Shown: positions 1-5,317 of the stretch, piece by piece | Numbering within the stretch: the stretch's first letter is position 1 | Layout of the letters: every line of letters begins with the position of its first letter | NCBI GenBank assembly: GCA_036271855.1 | Contig: DATAZV010000089.1 | Coordinates: 1-5,317 of the forward strand | DNA: 5,317 bases | Direction: 5' to 3' | Origin: JAQGMJ01 sp036271855 | GTDB lineage: Bacteria > Pseudomonadota > Gammaproteobacteria > Burkholderiales > JAEUOS01 | Notes under the pieces: generated by a model | Databases searched by the model: none | What the model was told of the DNA's origin: nothing | What the model saw: the letters and a program-made list of their open reading frames with translations, nothing else | Made by a program: the position numbers and the translations under genes

Positions 1-77
1 GGACGATCGGCGGCGTCGGCAAGCACCGTGGCGAAGAGGAGCGGCAAGGCGAGCAGGAAGCAAAAAAAACGGCGCAT
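1..77 (-). CDS. 5' end of an unidentified exported protein (partial, runs off the left edge)
   Basis: An ATG at 75-77 opens a frame that stays open for 25 codons to the window edge. The peptide begins MRRFFCFLLALPLLFATVLA and continues with D-A-A-D-R. This is a textbook Sec signal peptide: two arginines, a hydrophobic core of about 15 residues, then a small-residue cleavage region. The ATG lies 20 bases after the soxB stop on the same strand, so the gene is probably the next member of the sox operon. No strong Shine-Dalgarno sequence precedes the ATG, so it may depend on coupling to soxB. Codons 3-6 contain an uninterrupted run of eight T on the coding strand (62-69). The mature protein is not visible, so I assign no function. 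By position, an exported cytochrome c or a thioredoxin-like protein (as sox clusters often carry) is possible, but that is only a guess from context. Confidence 0.6.
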   Translation of the reverse strand, partial: MRRFFCFLLALPLLFATVLADAADR

Positions 78-97
78 GATGTGGACTGTATACGTTT

Positions 98-1840
98 TCA
101 GGCGATGCCCGGATTGCCTTCGACGCCGGTAAGTTTAGGCAGGTTGAGCTTGCGCGGCTTGATGGTTTTTTGGGCGCGCAGATAGCCCGCCACCACGTCC
201 CAGATCGGCTCGCCGCCGGCGCCTTCGGCCACCGGCGCCCAGCCCGCCACCTTGTAGCTCTTGCCCGCTTCCATCGGCTTGCCATGCAGGCGCATGTCGG
301 AAATGCGCGCACCCATTTTGGCATTCGGCGTGCAGGTGTAGGTCATGCCGCCGACGCGCACCATGTCGCCGCCCTGCTGGTAGTAGGGGTCGGGGTTGAA
401 CAGGTTGTCGCAGACGTCTTCCAGGATCACCTTGATCTGCTCGCCGCTGATGTCGTTGAGCGTGGAATACGGGTAGGTGATCGCGGTCTGGTCCATCACG
501 TGTTCGAAGGTGATGGCCTCGCCGGGCAGCAGGCTGGTGCCCCAGCGAAAGCCCGGTGAGAAGGCAATTTCGGCGCCCTTCACCTGCATCATGGCGTCGA
601 TGATCAGCTGGTCGCTGGTGCCGTTGAAATTGCCGCGGCGATACAGCAGGCCCTCGGTGACAGCCAGCTTCTCGGCAAGTTTTTCCTTGTAGGGTGCGCG
701 CACCTTTTCGATGTGCGCGACCATTTCGGCATCCGGCTTGAGGTAGTTTGAGAACACCGGCAGCAGCTTGTACTGGTGGCCGCTGATCTTGCCGTTTTTC
801 ACTTCGAAATCGAGCACGCCGACGAACTTGCCGTTGCTGCCGGCGTTGGTCACCAGGGTCTGGCCGCCGCTGTTTTTCACGCCGTAGGCCGCCGGCACGC
901 CGTCATGGGTGTGGCCGCCGAGAATGGCGTCGATGCCGGTAACGCGGCCGGCCAGCTTGAGGTCGACGTCCATGCCGTTGTGCGACAGCAGCACCACCAC
1001 CTGCGCGCCCTTTGCGCGTACTTCGTTGACCTGCTTTTGCAGGCTCTCTTCCTGGATGCCGAAGTTCCAGTCGGGGGTGAAGTAGCGCGGGTTGGCGATC
1101 GGCGTATAGGGAAAAGCCTGGCCGATGATCGCCACCGGCACGCCGTTCATTTCGCGCATGGTGTAGGGGGCGAACACCGGGTCGCCGAAGTCGGCGGTCT
1201 TCACATTCTGCGCGAGGAATTCGATTCGGCCCTTGAAGTCCTTGGCCACTACTTCTTCCACACGCTTGGCGCCGTAGGTGAATTCCCAGTGGCCGGTCAT
1301 CACGTCCACACCCAGCAGCTTGCAGGCGTCGATCATGTCCTGGCCGCGGGTCCACAGCGAAGTGGCGGAGCCCTGCCAGCTGTCGCCACCGTCCAGCAAC
1401 AAGGCGTTGGGGCGGCCGGCGCGCAATTGCTTGAGCAGCGTGGCCAGGTGGGCGAAGCCGCCGGTCTTGCCATACATCTTCGCCGCCTGCGCGAAATCGA
1501 GATGAGTGAAGGCGTAGGAAAAATGACGCTCGGTGTCGATTGCCGCCGCGCCCTGGGCGAAGCGTGGGTTGCGCTTGTAGTACTGCAGCAGCGCTTCGCC
1601 CACCAGATGCGGCGGCTGGCCCTCAGCGGCGCCGATGCCGATGTTGACATTCGGCTCGCGGAAATACACCGGCAGCAGTTGCGCGTGGCAGTCGGTGAAA
1701 TGCAGGAGGTGGACGTTGCCGAATTTTTTGATGTCGTACAGGCGCGCGCCGGCGTCCGCCGCTTCGGCCGCGCGCGGGTCCAGCACGGTGCCGCTGGCGG
1801 CGGCGATGGCCAGCAGGTTGAGAAACTCGCGGCGATCCAT
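98..1840 (-). CDS. soxB: SoxB, thiosulfohydrolase (dimanganese sulfate-releasing component of the Sox complex)
   Basis: SoxB hydrolyses the terminal sulfone from the thiosulfonate-loaded cysteine of SoxY, releasing sulfate in the periplasm. From the ATG at 1838-1840 the product is 580 residues, normal for SoxB. It starts MDRREFLNLL, a twin-arginine leader, with cleavage likely near residues 27-30 (AEAADAG). The metallophosphoesterase domain shows the family motifs in order: D50-C-H52, GGDSW with D153, the SoxB-typical GHWEF with H184, SHNG with H287, and GGHTHDG with H310 and H312. These are the expected ligands of the dinuclear manganese site. A 5'-nucleotidase-type C-terminal domain follows from about residue 385. 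The frame extends upstream to a TTG at 1865-1867 (9 more residues). I prefer the ATG because it puts the Tat motif at the N-terminus as in other SoxB proteins, though neither start has a clear Shine-Dalgarno sequence. The gene follows soxX closely and appears intact. Confidence 0.97.
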   Translation of the reverse strand: MDRREFLNLLAIAAASGTVLDPRAAEAADAGARLYDIKKFGNVHLLHFTDCHAQLLPVYFREPNVNIGIGAAEGQPPHLVGEALLQYYKRNPRFAQGAAAIDTERHFSYAFTHLDFAQAAKMYGKTGGFAHLATLLKQLRAGRPNALLLDGGDSWQGSATSLWTRGQDMIDACKLLGVDVMTGHWEFTYGAKRVEEVVAKDFKGRIEFLAQNVKTADFGDPVFAPYTMREMNGVPVAIIGQAFPYTPIANPRYFTPDWNFGIQEESLQKQVNEVRAKGAQVVVLLSHNGMDVDLKLAGRVTGIDAILGGHTHDGVPAAYGVKNSGGQTLVTNAGSNGKFVGVLDFEVKNGKISGHQYKLLPVFSNYLKPDAEMVAHIEKVRAPYKEKLAEKLAVTEGLLYRRGNFNGTSDQLIIDAMMQVKGAEIAFSPGFRWGTSLLPGEAITFEHVMDQTAITYPYSTLNDISGEQIKVILEDVCDNLFNPDPYYQQGGDMVRVGGMTYTCTPNAKMGARISDMRLHGKPMEAGKSYKVAGWAPVAEGAGGEPIWDVVAGYLRAQKTIKPRKLNLPKLTGVEGNPGIA

Positions 1841-1873
1841 GGGCGTTTGTGCGCGCAACGCGGGCAAACGCCC
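1841..1873 (-). promoter_or_regulatory. Inverted repeat abutting the soxB start codon
   Basis: A perfect 9-base inverted repeat (plus strand gggcgtttg at 1841-1849 and caaacgccc at 1865-1873) encloses a 15-base loop. It ends directly at the soxB ATG. An alternative 6-base stem with a 4-base loop (1860-1865 with 1870-1875) uses part of the same sequence, so the two folds exclude each other. No U-rich tract follows on the minus strand, so this is not a standard terminator. The structure fills the space where a ribosome binding site would be. It could affect soxB translation or coupling to soxX. That role is inference only; the repeat itself is directly visible. Confidence 0.4.
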
Positions 1874-1884
1874 GCTGTTGCGCG

Positions 1885-2514
1885 CTACTTGTTGACCGGT
1901 GAGTCCGGGTCGAGCAACAACGCGGTGACGTCCTTCAACTGCTGCTCGGTAAGGATGCCCTGGTGGCCGAAGCGCGGCATGTTGGAGCAGGCGGCGTAGG
2001 CGTTGGAGTTATAGATCTTGCCGTAGGTGTAGCGGCGGATCGCCTCGGTATTGCCGCGCAGCTTGCCGTAGCCCAGGAGAGAAGGGCCGATGGTGCCGTA
2101 GGAAATTTCCTGCGGGGTGATCTGGTGGCAGGCGTAGCAGTTGGCGCCAGAGGCCACGGCGGGGTTGTCGCTGTACTGCTTGCCGGTGCCGGTTTGCGCG
2201 ATGCGCTCGCCGGCGCGCCAGTCGCCCAGCAGCTTGCCGTCGGCCGGAAATTTGATCGCCGCCAGTTGCGCTTTTTCCAGCGCTGCTAGCACTTCCTTCG
2301 AAGGCGGCGCACCGGGGCCGTAGGAGCAGGTCTTTTGCACGTCGTCCTGTTCCAGGCGATCCAGCTTGGCCTGGCCGCGCTCGGCGAACGAGGTCTTGAG
2401 GGTATCGTGCGCCTGCTCCTGGCTGACGCGCGGCGTGCCGGCGCAGCCGCTCACCAGCAGCGCGGCGGCGACCGTGGCAAACAGGGCATTGCGCAGGGAG
2501 TGGGTGAATTTCAT
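1885..2514 (-). CDS. soxX: SoxX, monohaem cytochrome c subunit of the SoxXA complex, probable lipoprotein
   Basis: SoxX pairs with SoxA to join thiosulfate oxidatively to the SoxY carrier cysteine and passes the electrons on. The product has 209 residues. The haem site is C126-Y-A-C129-H130. The typical SoxX sequence CSNMPRFG follows at 176-183, with M179 the expected axial methionine. The leader is MKFTHSLRNA, a hydrophobic core, then LLVSGC. This fits a lipobox with C24 as the lipidated cysteine, and A25 at the next position does not signal inner-membrane retention. About 100 residues lie between C24 and the haem motif, including a lone C63; this is longer than the compact periplasmic SoxX of Paracoccus type. 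The start is secured by an ideal Shine-Dalgarno sequence overlapping the soxA stop. The stop is TAG. I am sure of the family; the lipid anchor is inferred from the motif. Confidence 0.95.
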   Translation of the reverse strand: MKFTHSLRNALFATVAAALLVSGCAGTPRVSQEQAHDTLKTSFAERGQAKLDRLEQDDVQKTCSYGPGAPPSKEVLAALEKAQLAAIKFPADGKLLGDWRAGERIAQTGTGKQYSDNPAVASGANCYACHQITPQEISYGTIGPSLLGYGKLRGNTEAIRRYTYGKIYNSNAYAACSNMPRFGHQGILTEQQLKDVTALLLDPDSPVNK

Positions 2515-2518
2515 GTTT

Positions 2519-2526
2519 CCTCCTTA
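2519..2526 (-). promoter_or_regulatory. soxX ribosome binding site overlapping the soxA stop codon
   Basis: On the minus strand the bases read TAAGGAGG, four bases before the soxX ATG. The TAA is the soxA stop codon, so the terminating ribosome sits on the soxX Shine-Dalgarno sequence. This near-perfect anti-16S match fixes the soxX start and suggests translational coupling that would keep SoxA and SoxX near equal amounts, as their heterodimer needs. Confidence 0.8.
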
Positions 2527-3342
2527 GCGCTTGATCGCGGGGGCGTTGAATGCGGCGCCGTTGGCATTGCGCGCCAGGAAGGTGAGCAGGGCCACCGAGG
2601 TGTCCGAGCCGAACTCCAGGAAGGGAAAGCGCTGCTGGCGAAAGCAGTCGTTCAGGCGCCACTGCATGGTGCGCACCTCACCCTGCGAAACCCGATAGGC
2701 GGGCCAGGTGGTGTAGGCTTTTTGCGCGTCCTTGGAGTCGGTCAGGTTCGGCAGGTCCTGCAGGCGGATGCGCTTGTCGGCCTGGCCGTGGCAGGTGGCG
2801 CAGGCGAAGTCGTACGGACCGCCGCGGTAATAAAACAGTTTTTGCCCGAGCGCGTAAGCGGCGCGCTCTTTCGGATGAGCCAGCGACACGTTCATTTTCA
2901 CGCCGCGGGATTCGCCGGTGATGTAGGCGGACAATGCCTCCATGTCGGAGCGCTTTGCGCCGTCGCCGAACGGCACCTTCAACGCCTCGGCGCGGCTCAT
3001 GCCCTGCTGGGTGGTCATGCAGTAAAGCAGGCGCGATTCGAGGTCCATCACGCGGTCGGCGTCGGCGAAATAGCGCGGCAACTCGGCATACGCGCCCTTC
3101 ACCACGCCCGCGCCCTTGCCGAGATCGCAGGCTTCGAGCGAGACGTTTTTCGGCCCGCGCTTTTGCTTCCAGAGGTCTTCGCCGCGCACTTCCCACAGGT
3201 CGGCGGGATTGCCGTCGGCCAGGGCCTGGCGGTATTCCTCGATTTTCTTGATGGTGTCGCTTCCGGACTGCGCCTGCGCGGCCAGCGGCACGGCCAGCAG
3301 CACCGCGGCCAGCGCGCCCACTCCAACTCGCCATTGCATCAT
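2524..3342 (-). CDS. soxA: SoxA, monohaem-type c-type cytochrome subunit of the SoxXA complex
   Basis: SoxA is the catalytic haem subunit of SoxXA, which forms the S-thiosulfonate on SoxY. The product has 272 residues with a Sec signal peptide, cleaved probably after AQA at about residue 24. The single haem motif is C181-A-T-C184-H185. The active-site cysteine is C233 in MQWRLNDCFRQQRFPF. R229 lies four residues before it, the same spacing as the Arg/Cys pair known in Rhodovulum SoxA. In this family that cysteine is the axial haem ligand and carries a persulfide modification. The N-terminal domain has C72 and C108 but no CxxCH, so the first haem of dihaem SoxA proteins is absent; C72 and C108 presumably form a disulfide. 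The start has AGGAG at 3349-3353, six bases upstream. The second codon is also ATG. The gene lies 9 bases before soxX and appears complete. Confidence 0.96.
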   Translation of the reverse strand: MMQWRVGVGALAAVLLAVPLAAQAQSGSDTIKKIEEYRQALADGNPADLWEVRGEDLWKQKRGPKNVSLEACDLGKGAGVVKGAYAELPRYFADADRVMDLESRLLYCMTTQQGMSRAEALKVPFGDGAKRSDMEALSAYITGESRGVKMNVSLAHPKERAAYALGQKLFYYRGGPYDFACATCHGQADKRIRLQDLPNLTDSKDAQKAYTTWPAYRVSQGEVRTMQWRLNDCFRQQRFPFLEFGSDTSVALLTFLARNANGAAFNAPAIKR

Positions 3343-3451
3343 TGCTCTCTCCTGAAACTGTTTGAGGTGGTGGGCGGGCTGCTTTTCGTCTGGCGCGAAA
3401 GTGCCGGGCCGCCGCTTGTTTGAGCGCAGCTATGTGCCGCTAGGGATGCAG

Positions 3452-3508
3452 TCAGACGTAGCCTTCCTTGATAAGGGCGGCGAATACGGAAGCTGGCAGG
3501 CTGCGCAT
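3452..3508 (-). CDS. Possible 18-residue micro-ORF between soxZ and soxA
   Basis: An ATG at 3506-3508 opens an 18-codon frame ending in TGA, encoding MRSLPASVFAALIKEGYV. A GGAG (3515-3518 on the complement) lies six bases upstream of the ATG, the same spacing as the soxA ribosome site. The ORF starts just after the U-tract of the terminator that follows soxZ and ends about 110 bases before the soxA ATG. The peptide has no cysteine, no run of one amino acid and no membrane segment, so it does not look like a classical amino-acid attenuator leader. It could be a translated leader that keeps ribosomes on the soxAXB message, a small protein, or a chance ORF. I recognise no family. The ribosome site is the main reason to list it. 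Confidence 0.35.
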   Translation of the reverse strand: MRSLPASVFAALIKEGYV

Positions 3509-3521
3509 GACTGACTCCGGT

Positions 3522-3546
3522 AAAAAACAAGCCGGCTGGTGCCGGC
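3522..3546 (-). terminator. Intrinsic terminator between soxZ and soxA
   Basis: Read on the minus strand, the sequence is GCCGGC, loop ACCA, GCCGGC, then TTGTTTTTT. That is a 6-base-pair all-GC stem with a 4-base loop directly followed by a U-rich tract, the standard Rho-independent layout. It lies about 30 bases after the soxZ stop. A second small hairpin (GCCGC stem, TCAG loop; 3572-3585) spans the soxZ stop codon itself. Since soxAXB follows on the same strand, the terminator either closes a soxYZ transcript with a separate start for soxAXB, or acts as a partial terminator that lowers soxAXB relative to soxYZ. Confidence 0.75.
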
Positions 3547-3576
3547 GTGAATGCCAATGGTTCGCGGCGCCGCCGC

Positions 3577-3891
3577 TCAGGCGGCAATCGTCGCTTCGTC
3601 GCTGCGCTTGTCGCCCTTGCTGTCGACCCAGCTGACGACCACCTTGTCGCCGGCCTTGGCGCCGCTGAACTTGAATTGCAGGAAGGGGTTTTTCGCGATC
3701 GAGGTGCCCCATTGGGCCGACAGCACGGTCTTGCCGTTGCAGGTGGCGCTGACCTCCTGGATGAACAGCGCCGGAATGGTCTTGCCGGCGGCGTCCTTGC
3801 GCAAGCCGGTTTCCATTTCGTGGCTCATCAGCACGCGCACATTGATCTTCTCGCCTTCCACATTGGCGCGGATTTTCATCGGGTCTGCCAT
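3577..3891 (-). CDS. soxZ: SoxZ, subunit of the SoxYZ sulfur-carrier complex
   Basis: SoxZ binds SoxY to make the carrier on which thiosulfate sulfur is processed. The product has 104 residues, the usual size, and opens with MADPMKIRANVEGEKINVRV. It has the SoxZ hallmarks: a segment with MSHEMETGLRKDAAGK, the strand IPALFIQEVSATCNGK, and the ending of an immunoglobulin-like beta sandwich (FSGAKAGDKVVVSWVDSKGD). There is no signal peptide, which fits export as a passenger on the Tat leader of SoxY. C51 is the only cysteine. The start has an AAAGGAA ribosome site (3897-3903 on the complement), five bases before the ATG. The gap to soxY is 48 bases, so the two are co-transcribed. Confidence 0.96.
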   Translation of the reverse strand: MADPMKIRANVEGEKINVRVLMSHEMETGLRKDAAGKTIPALFIQEVSATCNGKTVLSAQWGTSIAKNPFLQFKFSGAKAGDKVVVSWVDSKGDKRSDEATIAA

Positions 3892-3939
3892 GATCGTTCC
3901 TTTGCTTGCTTTGGTTTCAGTGAATAGGCTTGGCGCGCG

Positions 3940-4431
3940 TTAACCGCCGCAGCCGCCGAGGGTCACCTTGATGTCGCGCTGCGCGACATAGTATTTGCCG
4001 TCGGCCTTGATCAGGGCGTAGACCGCCGAGGATTCGCCCATTTTCACCCGCGTCGAAATGCTCGGGTCGGTACCGGCCGGAATGGTAAACACCGCCGACA
4101 GGGTGTTCGGGTTCTTTTCCACCAGGATGGAAATCGATTCCGTCTTGGGGATGCTGCTGGTGATGGAAATCGGCACCACCGCGCCATTTTCGGCGATCTC
4201 CGGGGTCGAACCCCAGGTGACGTCCTTGCTTTGCGCGGGCGACGCGCCGCCCAGTGCCTTGACCGTGTTCTCCAGGCCCTTGGCGGCGAAGGCGCCCTGG
4301 TTCCAGCCGGCGGCCTGCGCCTGCGCGCTGCCAGGGCGTACCAGGCCGGCGGCGATGAACAGGCCGAAAATCGCCGTCGCGCTGCCTGTCTTGAGGGCCG
4401 CGCGGCGGCCTTGATCGATTGCTTGGGTCAT
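3940..4431 (-). CDS. soxY: SoxY, thiosulfate-carrier subunit with C-terminal GGCGG arm
   Basis: SoxY holds the pathway intermediates covalently on a cysteine at the tip of its flexible C-terminal arm. The product has 163 residues and ends in the invariant GGCGG, with C161 as the carrier residue. The N-terminus has a twin-arginine leader: R9-R10 in QGRRAALKTG, a hydrophobic stretch to about residue 30, and cleavage probably after AQA near residue 40. The mature part shows the SoxY fold elements, including VVPISITSSIP and the segment leading to KVTLGGCGG. C161 is the only cysteine, as needed to avoid side reactions. The gene is first in the visible sox run. Its best Shine-Dalgarno sequence, GAGG, lies 14 bases from the ATG, farther than in the other sox genes here, so its translation may be less direct. 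The gene appears complete and conventional. Confidence 0.97.
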   Translation of the reverse strand: MTQAIDQGRRAALKTGSATAIFGLFIAAGLVRPGSAQAQAAGWNQGAFAAKGLENTVKALGGASPAQSKDVTWGSTPEIAENGAVVPISITSSIPKTESISILVEKNPNTLSAVFTIPAGTDPSISTRVKMGESSAVYALIKADGKYYVAQRDIKVTLGGCGG

Positions 4432-4505
4432 TGCTTTATCACTTTCCTCGGTATCCAGGAGGGGATGCGCCGCAAACCCCGGCGGACGGGGGAACGTGCC
4501 ATCTT

Positions 4506-4536
4506 ATTATGTTTGTGCCCATGACTTAAGTATCAA
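4506..4536 (-). promoter_or_regulatory. Candidate sigma-70-type promoter for soxYZ
   Basis: The stretch 4500-4560 is clearly more AT-rich than its surroundings and lies between the upstream hairpin and soxY. On the minus strand a TTGATA (-35-like, 4531-4536) and a CATAAT (-10-like, 4506-4511) are separated by 19 bases, slightly longer than ideal. An 8-base palindrome, ACTTAAGT (4524-4531), lies across the -35 edge and spacer, where a repressor such as an ArsR-type SoxR could bind. The hexamer matches and palindrome are visible; activity and operator role are inferred. Transcription would start near 4499, giving a leader of about 70 bases before soxY. Confidence 0.4.
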
Positions 4537-4572
4537 TAGGCATGAAGGTGCATAAGTTTAGCGCGGATGCAA

Positions 4573-4615
4573 GCCCCTGCTGCCCGTGAGGCATTTGCCA
4601 CCGGGCAGCGGGGGC
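4573..4615 (-). terminator. Large GC-rich hairpin after the Bug receptor gene, probable terminator or mRNA-end structure
   Basis: Two 14-base arms (4573-4586 and 4602-4615) pair at 13 of 14 positions around a 15-base loop, which itself contains GGCA/TGCC able to pair. The hairpin starts about 14 bases after the receptor stop codon and lies between that gene and the candidate soxY promoter. No U-tract follows on either strand, so it is not a canonical intrinsic terminator. It could instead stabilise the receptor mRNA 3' end or aid termination. The structure is certain; its role is inferred from position. Confidence 0.5.
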
Positions 4616-4629
4616 CGGGACACCGGCGT

Positions 4630-5317
4630 TCATTCCATCTGGATGTGCGCGTCTTTCACCAGCTTGGAATATTTGTCGAGGTCGCCCCTGATCAGGGTGT
4701 CGAACTCCGCCGGGGTACCGCCCACCAGCTCGGCCCCCACCGGCACCAGCTTGGAACGCACGTCCTTGTCGGCCAGGGCACGGTCGAATTCGGCGTTGAG
4801 CTTGCGGACGATCTCCGGCGGCGTGCCGGCGGGCGCGGCGATGCCGTACCAGTTGATCATGGTGAAGCCGGCCATGCCTTCTTCGACGAAGGTAGGCACC
4901 TCGGGCAACTGGCTGGCGCGCTTGGGCGTGGTGACGGCCAGGGCACGCAGGCTGCCGGCCTTGATGTGCTCGATCACCGGCGGCATGGTGTCGATGTTCA
5001 GCTGCACGATGTTCGCCAGCAGGTCGGTGATGGCCTGGCCGCTGCCCTTGTAGGGCACGTGAACGATGTTGATGCCGCCGGAGAGCTTGAGCATTTCACC
5101 CGCCAGGTGCTGGGTGCTGCCGTTGCCGGAAGAGGCGAAGCTGAGCTTGCCGGGGTTGGCCTTCGCATAGGCCACCAGCTCCTTCAGGTTTTTCGCCGGT
5201 ACGCCCTTGGGGTTGATGGCCAGCACGTTGGGCACGTAGCCAAGATAAATGACCGAAGCGAAATCCTTGCGCGCGTCATAAGGCAGCTTGAGGAAAATGT
5301 TCGGCGCGATGGCGTTC
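4630..5317 (-). CDS. Bug-family (TctC-like) tripartite tricarboxylate transporter substrate-binding protein, 3' part
   Basis: These proteins are periplasmic solute receptors, most of them binding carboxylated molecules and some feeding TctAB-type membrane transporters. The frame is open at the right edge and encodes 228 residues, so about 95-100 N-terminal residues including the signal peptide are outside the window, taking the usual 320-330 length. The visible part begins N-A-I-A-P-N-I-F-L-K-L-P-Y-D, a family signature. Then come SSGNGSTQHLAGE (about fragment residues 62-74), VPYKG (87-91) and NWYGIAAPAGTP (155-166), all characteristic. The ending KLVKDAHIQME is normal. A GTG at 5233-5235 is an internal valine, not the start. 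No TctA or TctB gene is visible, as is common for orphan Bug receptors. Its ligand cannot be read from the sequence, and a sulfur-related role rests only on position beside soxY. Whether it shares a transcript with sox is doubtful given the hairpin and candidate promoter between them. Confidence 0.93.
   Translation of the reverse strand, partial: NAIAPNIFLKLPYDARKDFASVIYLGYVPNVLAINPKGVPAKNLKELVAYAKANPGKLSFASSGNGSTQHLAGEMLKLSGGINIVHVPYKGSGQAITDLLANIVQLNIDTMPPVIEHIKAGSLRALAVTTPKRASQLPEVPTFVEEGMAGFTMINWYGIAAPAGTPPEIVRKLNAEFDRALADKDVRSKLVPVGAELVGGTPAEFDTLIRGDLDKYSKLVKDAHIQME

Noticed and set aside
776..1999. 407-codon open frame on the plus strand opposite soxB
   Set aside because: It lies antisense to a SoxB with all catalytic motifs intact, and its composition (rich in Ala, Val, Gly, His, Arg) is typical of a shadow frame in GC-rich DNA. 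No family features.
2524..3342. Possibility that SoxA is a degraded dihaem protein that recently lost a haem
   Set aside because: C72 and C108 remain without CxxCH, which is the normal arrangement in the monohaem SoxA class, so it is not evidence of recent decay.
2335..3423. 362-codon open frame on the plus strand opposite soxX and soxA
   Set aside because: It is antisense to two clear cytochrome genes and shows no recognisable motif; a GC-rich shadow frame.
3509..3712. Longer in-frame extension of the micro-ORF back into soxZ (86 codons in all)
   Set aside because: The upstream part overlaps soxZ out of frame and is an Arg/Gln-rich shadow translation. Only the last 18 codons have their own ribosome site.
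4484..4505. A TGGCAC resembling the -24 element of a sigma-54 promoter
   Set aside because: The -12 element (TTGC at the required spacing) is absent; the sequence there is a run of C.
1..5317. Insertion sequences, CRISPR arrays, tRNA or rRNA genes
   Set aside because: No repeat arrays, transposase motifs, terminal inverted repeats or RNA-gene signatures were seen by eye on either strand.

Overview
This window is a thiosulfate-oxidation (Sox) gene cluster. Every gene lies on the minus strand, so transcription runs from high to low coordinates. The organism is most likely a betaproteobacterium of the order Burkholderiales. The reasons are high GC content, a SoxYZAXB gene order, a monohaem-type SoxA, and a neighbouring Bug-family (TctC-like) periplasmic receptor, a family greatly expanded in that order. 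I cannot name the genus from sequence alone.

In transcription order the layout is: the 3' two-thirds of a Bug/TTT solute receptor gene (4630 to the window edge); a 198-base intergenic region with a large GC-rich hairpin, an AT-rich stretch holding a candidate promoter, and the soxY leader; soxY; soxZ; a 234-base gap with a convincing intrinsic terminator, an 18-codon ORF with a good Shine-Dalgarno sequence, and the soxA leader; soxA; soxX, 9 bases after soxA; a short hairpin-forming spacer; soxB; and the first 25 codons of a further exported protein running off the left edge.

The proteins form the known periplasmic Sox pathway. SoxYZ carries the sulfur substrate on the cysteine of its C-terminal GGCGG arm. 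The c-type cytochrome pair SoxXA conjugates thiosulfate oxidatively to that cysteine. SoxB, a 5'-nucleotidase-fold enzyme, hydrolyses off the terminal sulfone as sulfate. SoxY and SoxB have twin-arginine leaders, SoxA has a Sec leader, SoxX has what looks like a lipoprotein leader, and SoxZ has none, consistent with export bound to SoxY. No soxCD, soxR/soxS, soxV or soxW is visible inside the window.

The proteins look intact and conventional, and I see no new enzymatic system. The points that deserve a second look are regulatory and topological: the terminator plus micro-ORF splitting soxYZ from soxAXB, the lipobox of SoxX, the hairpins at the soxB start, and the uncharacterised exported ORF after soxB with a T8 run at its start. 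There is no gene-free stretch longer than 300 bases.
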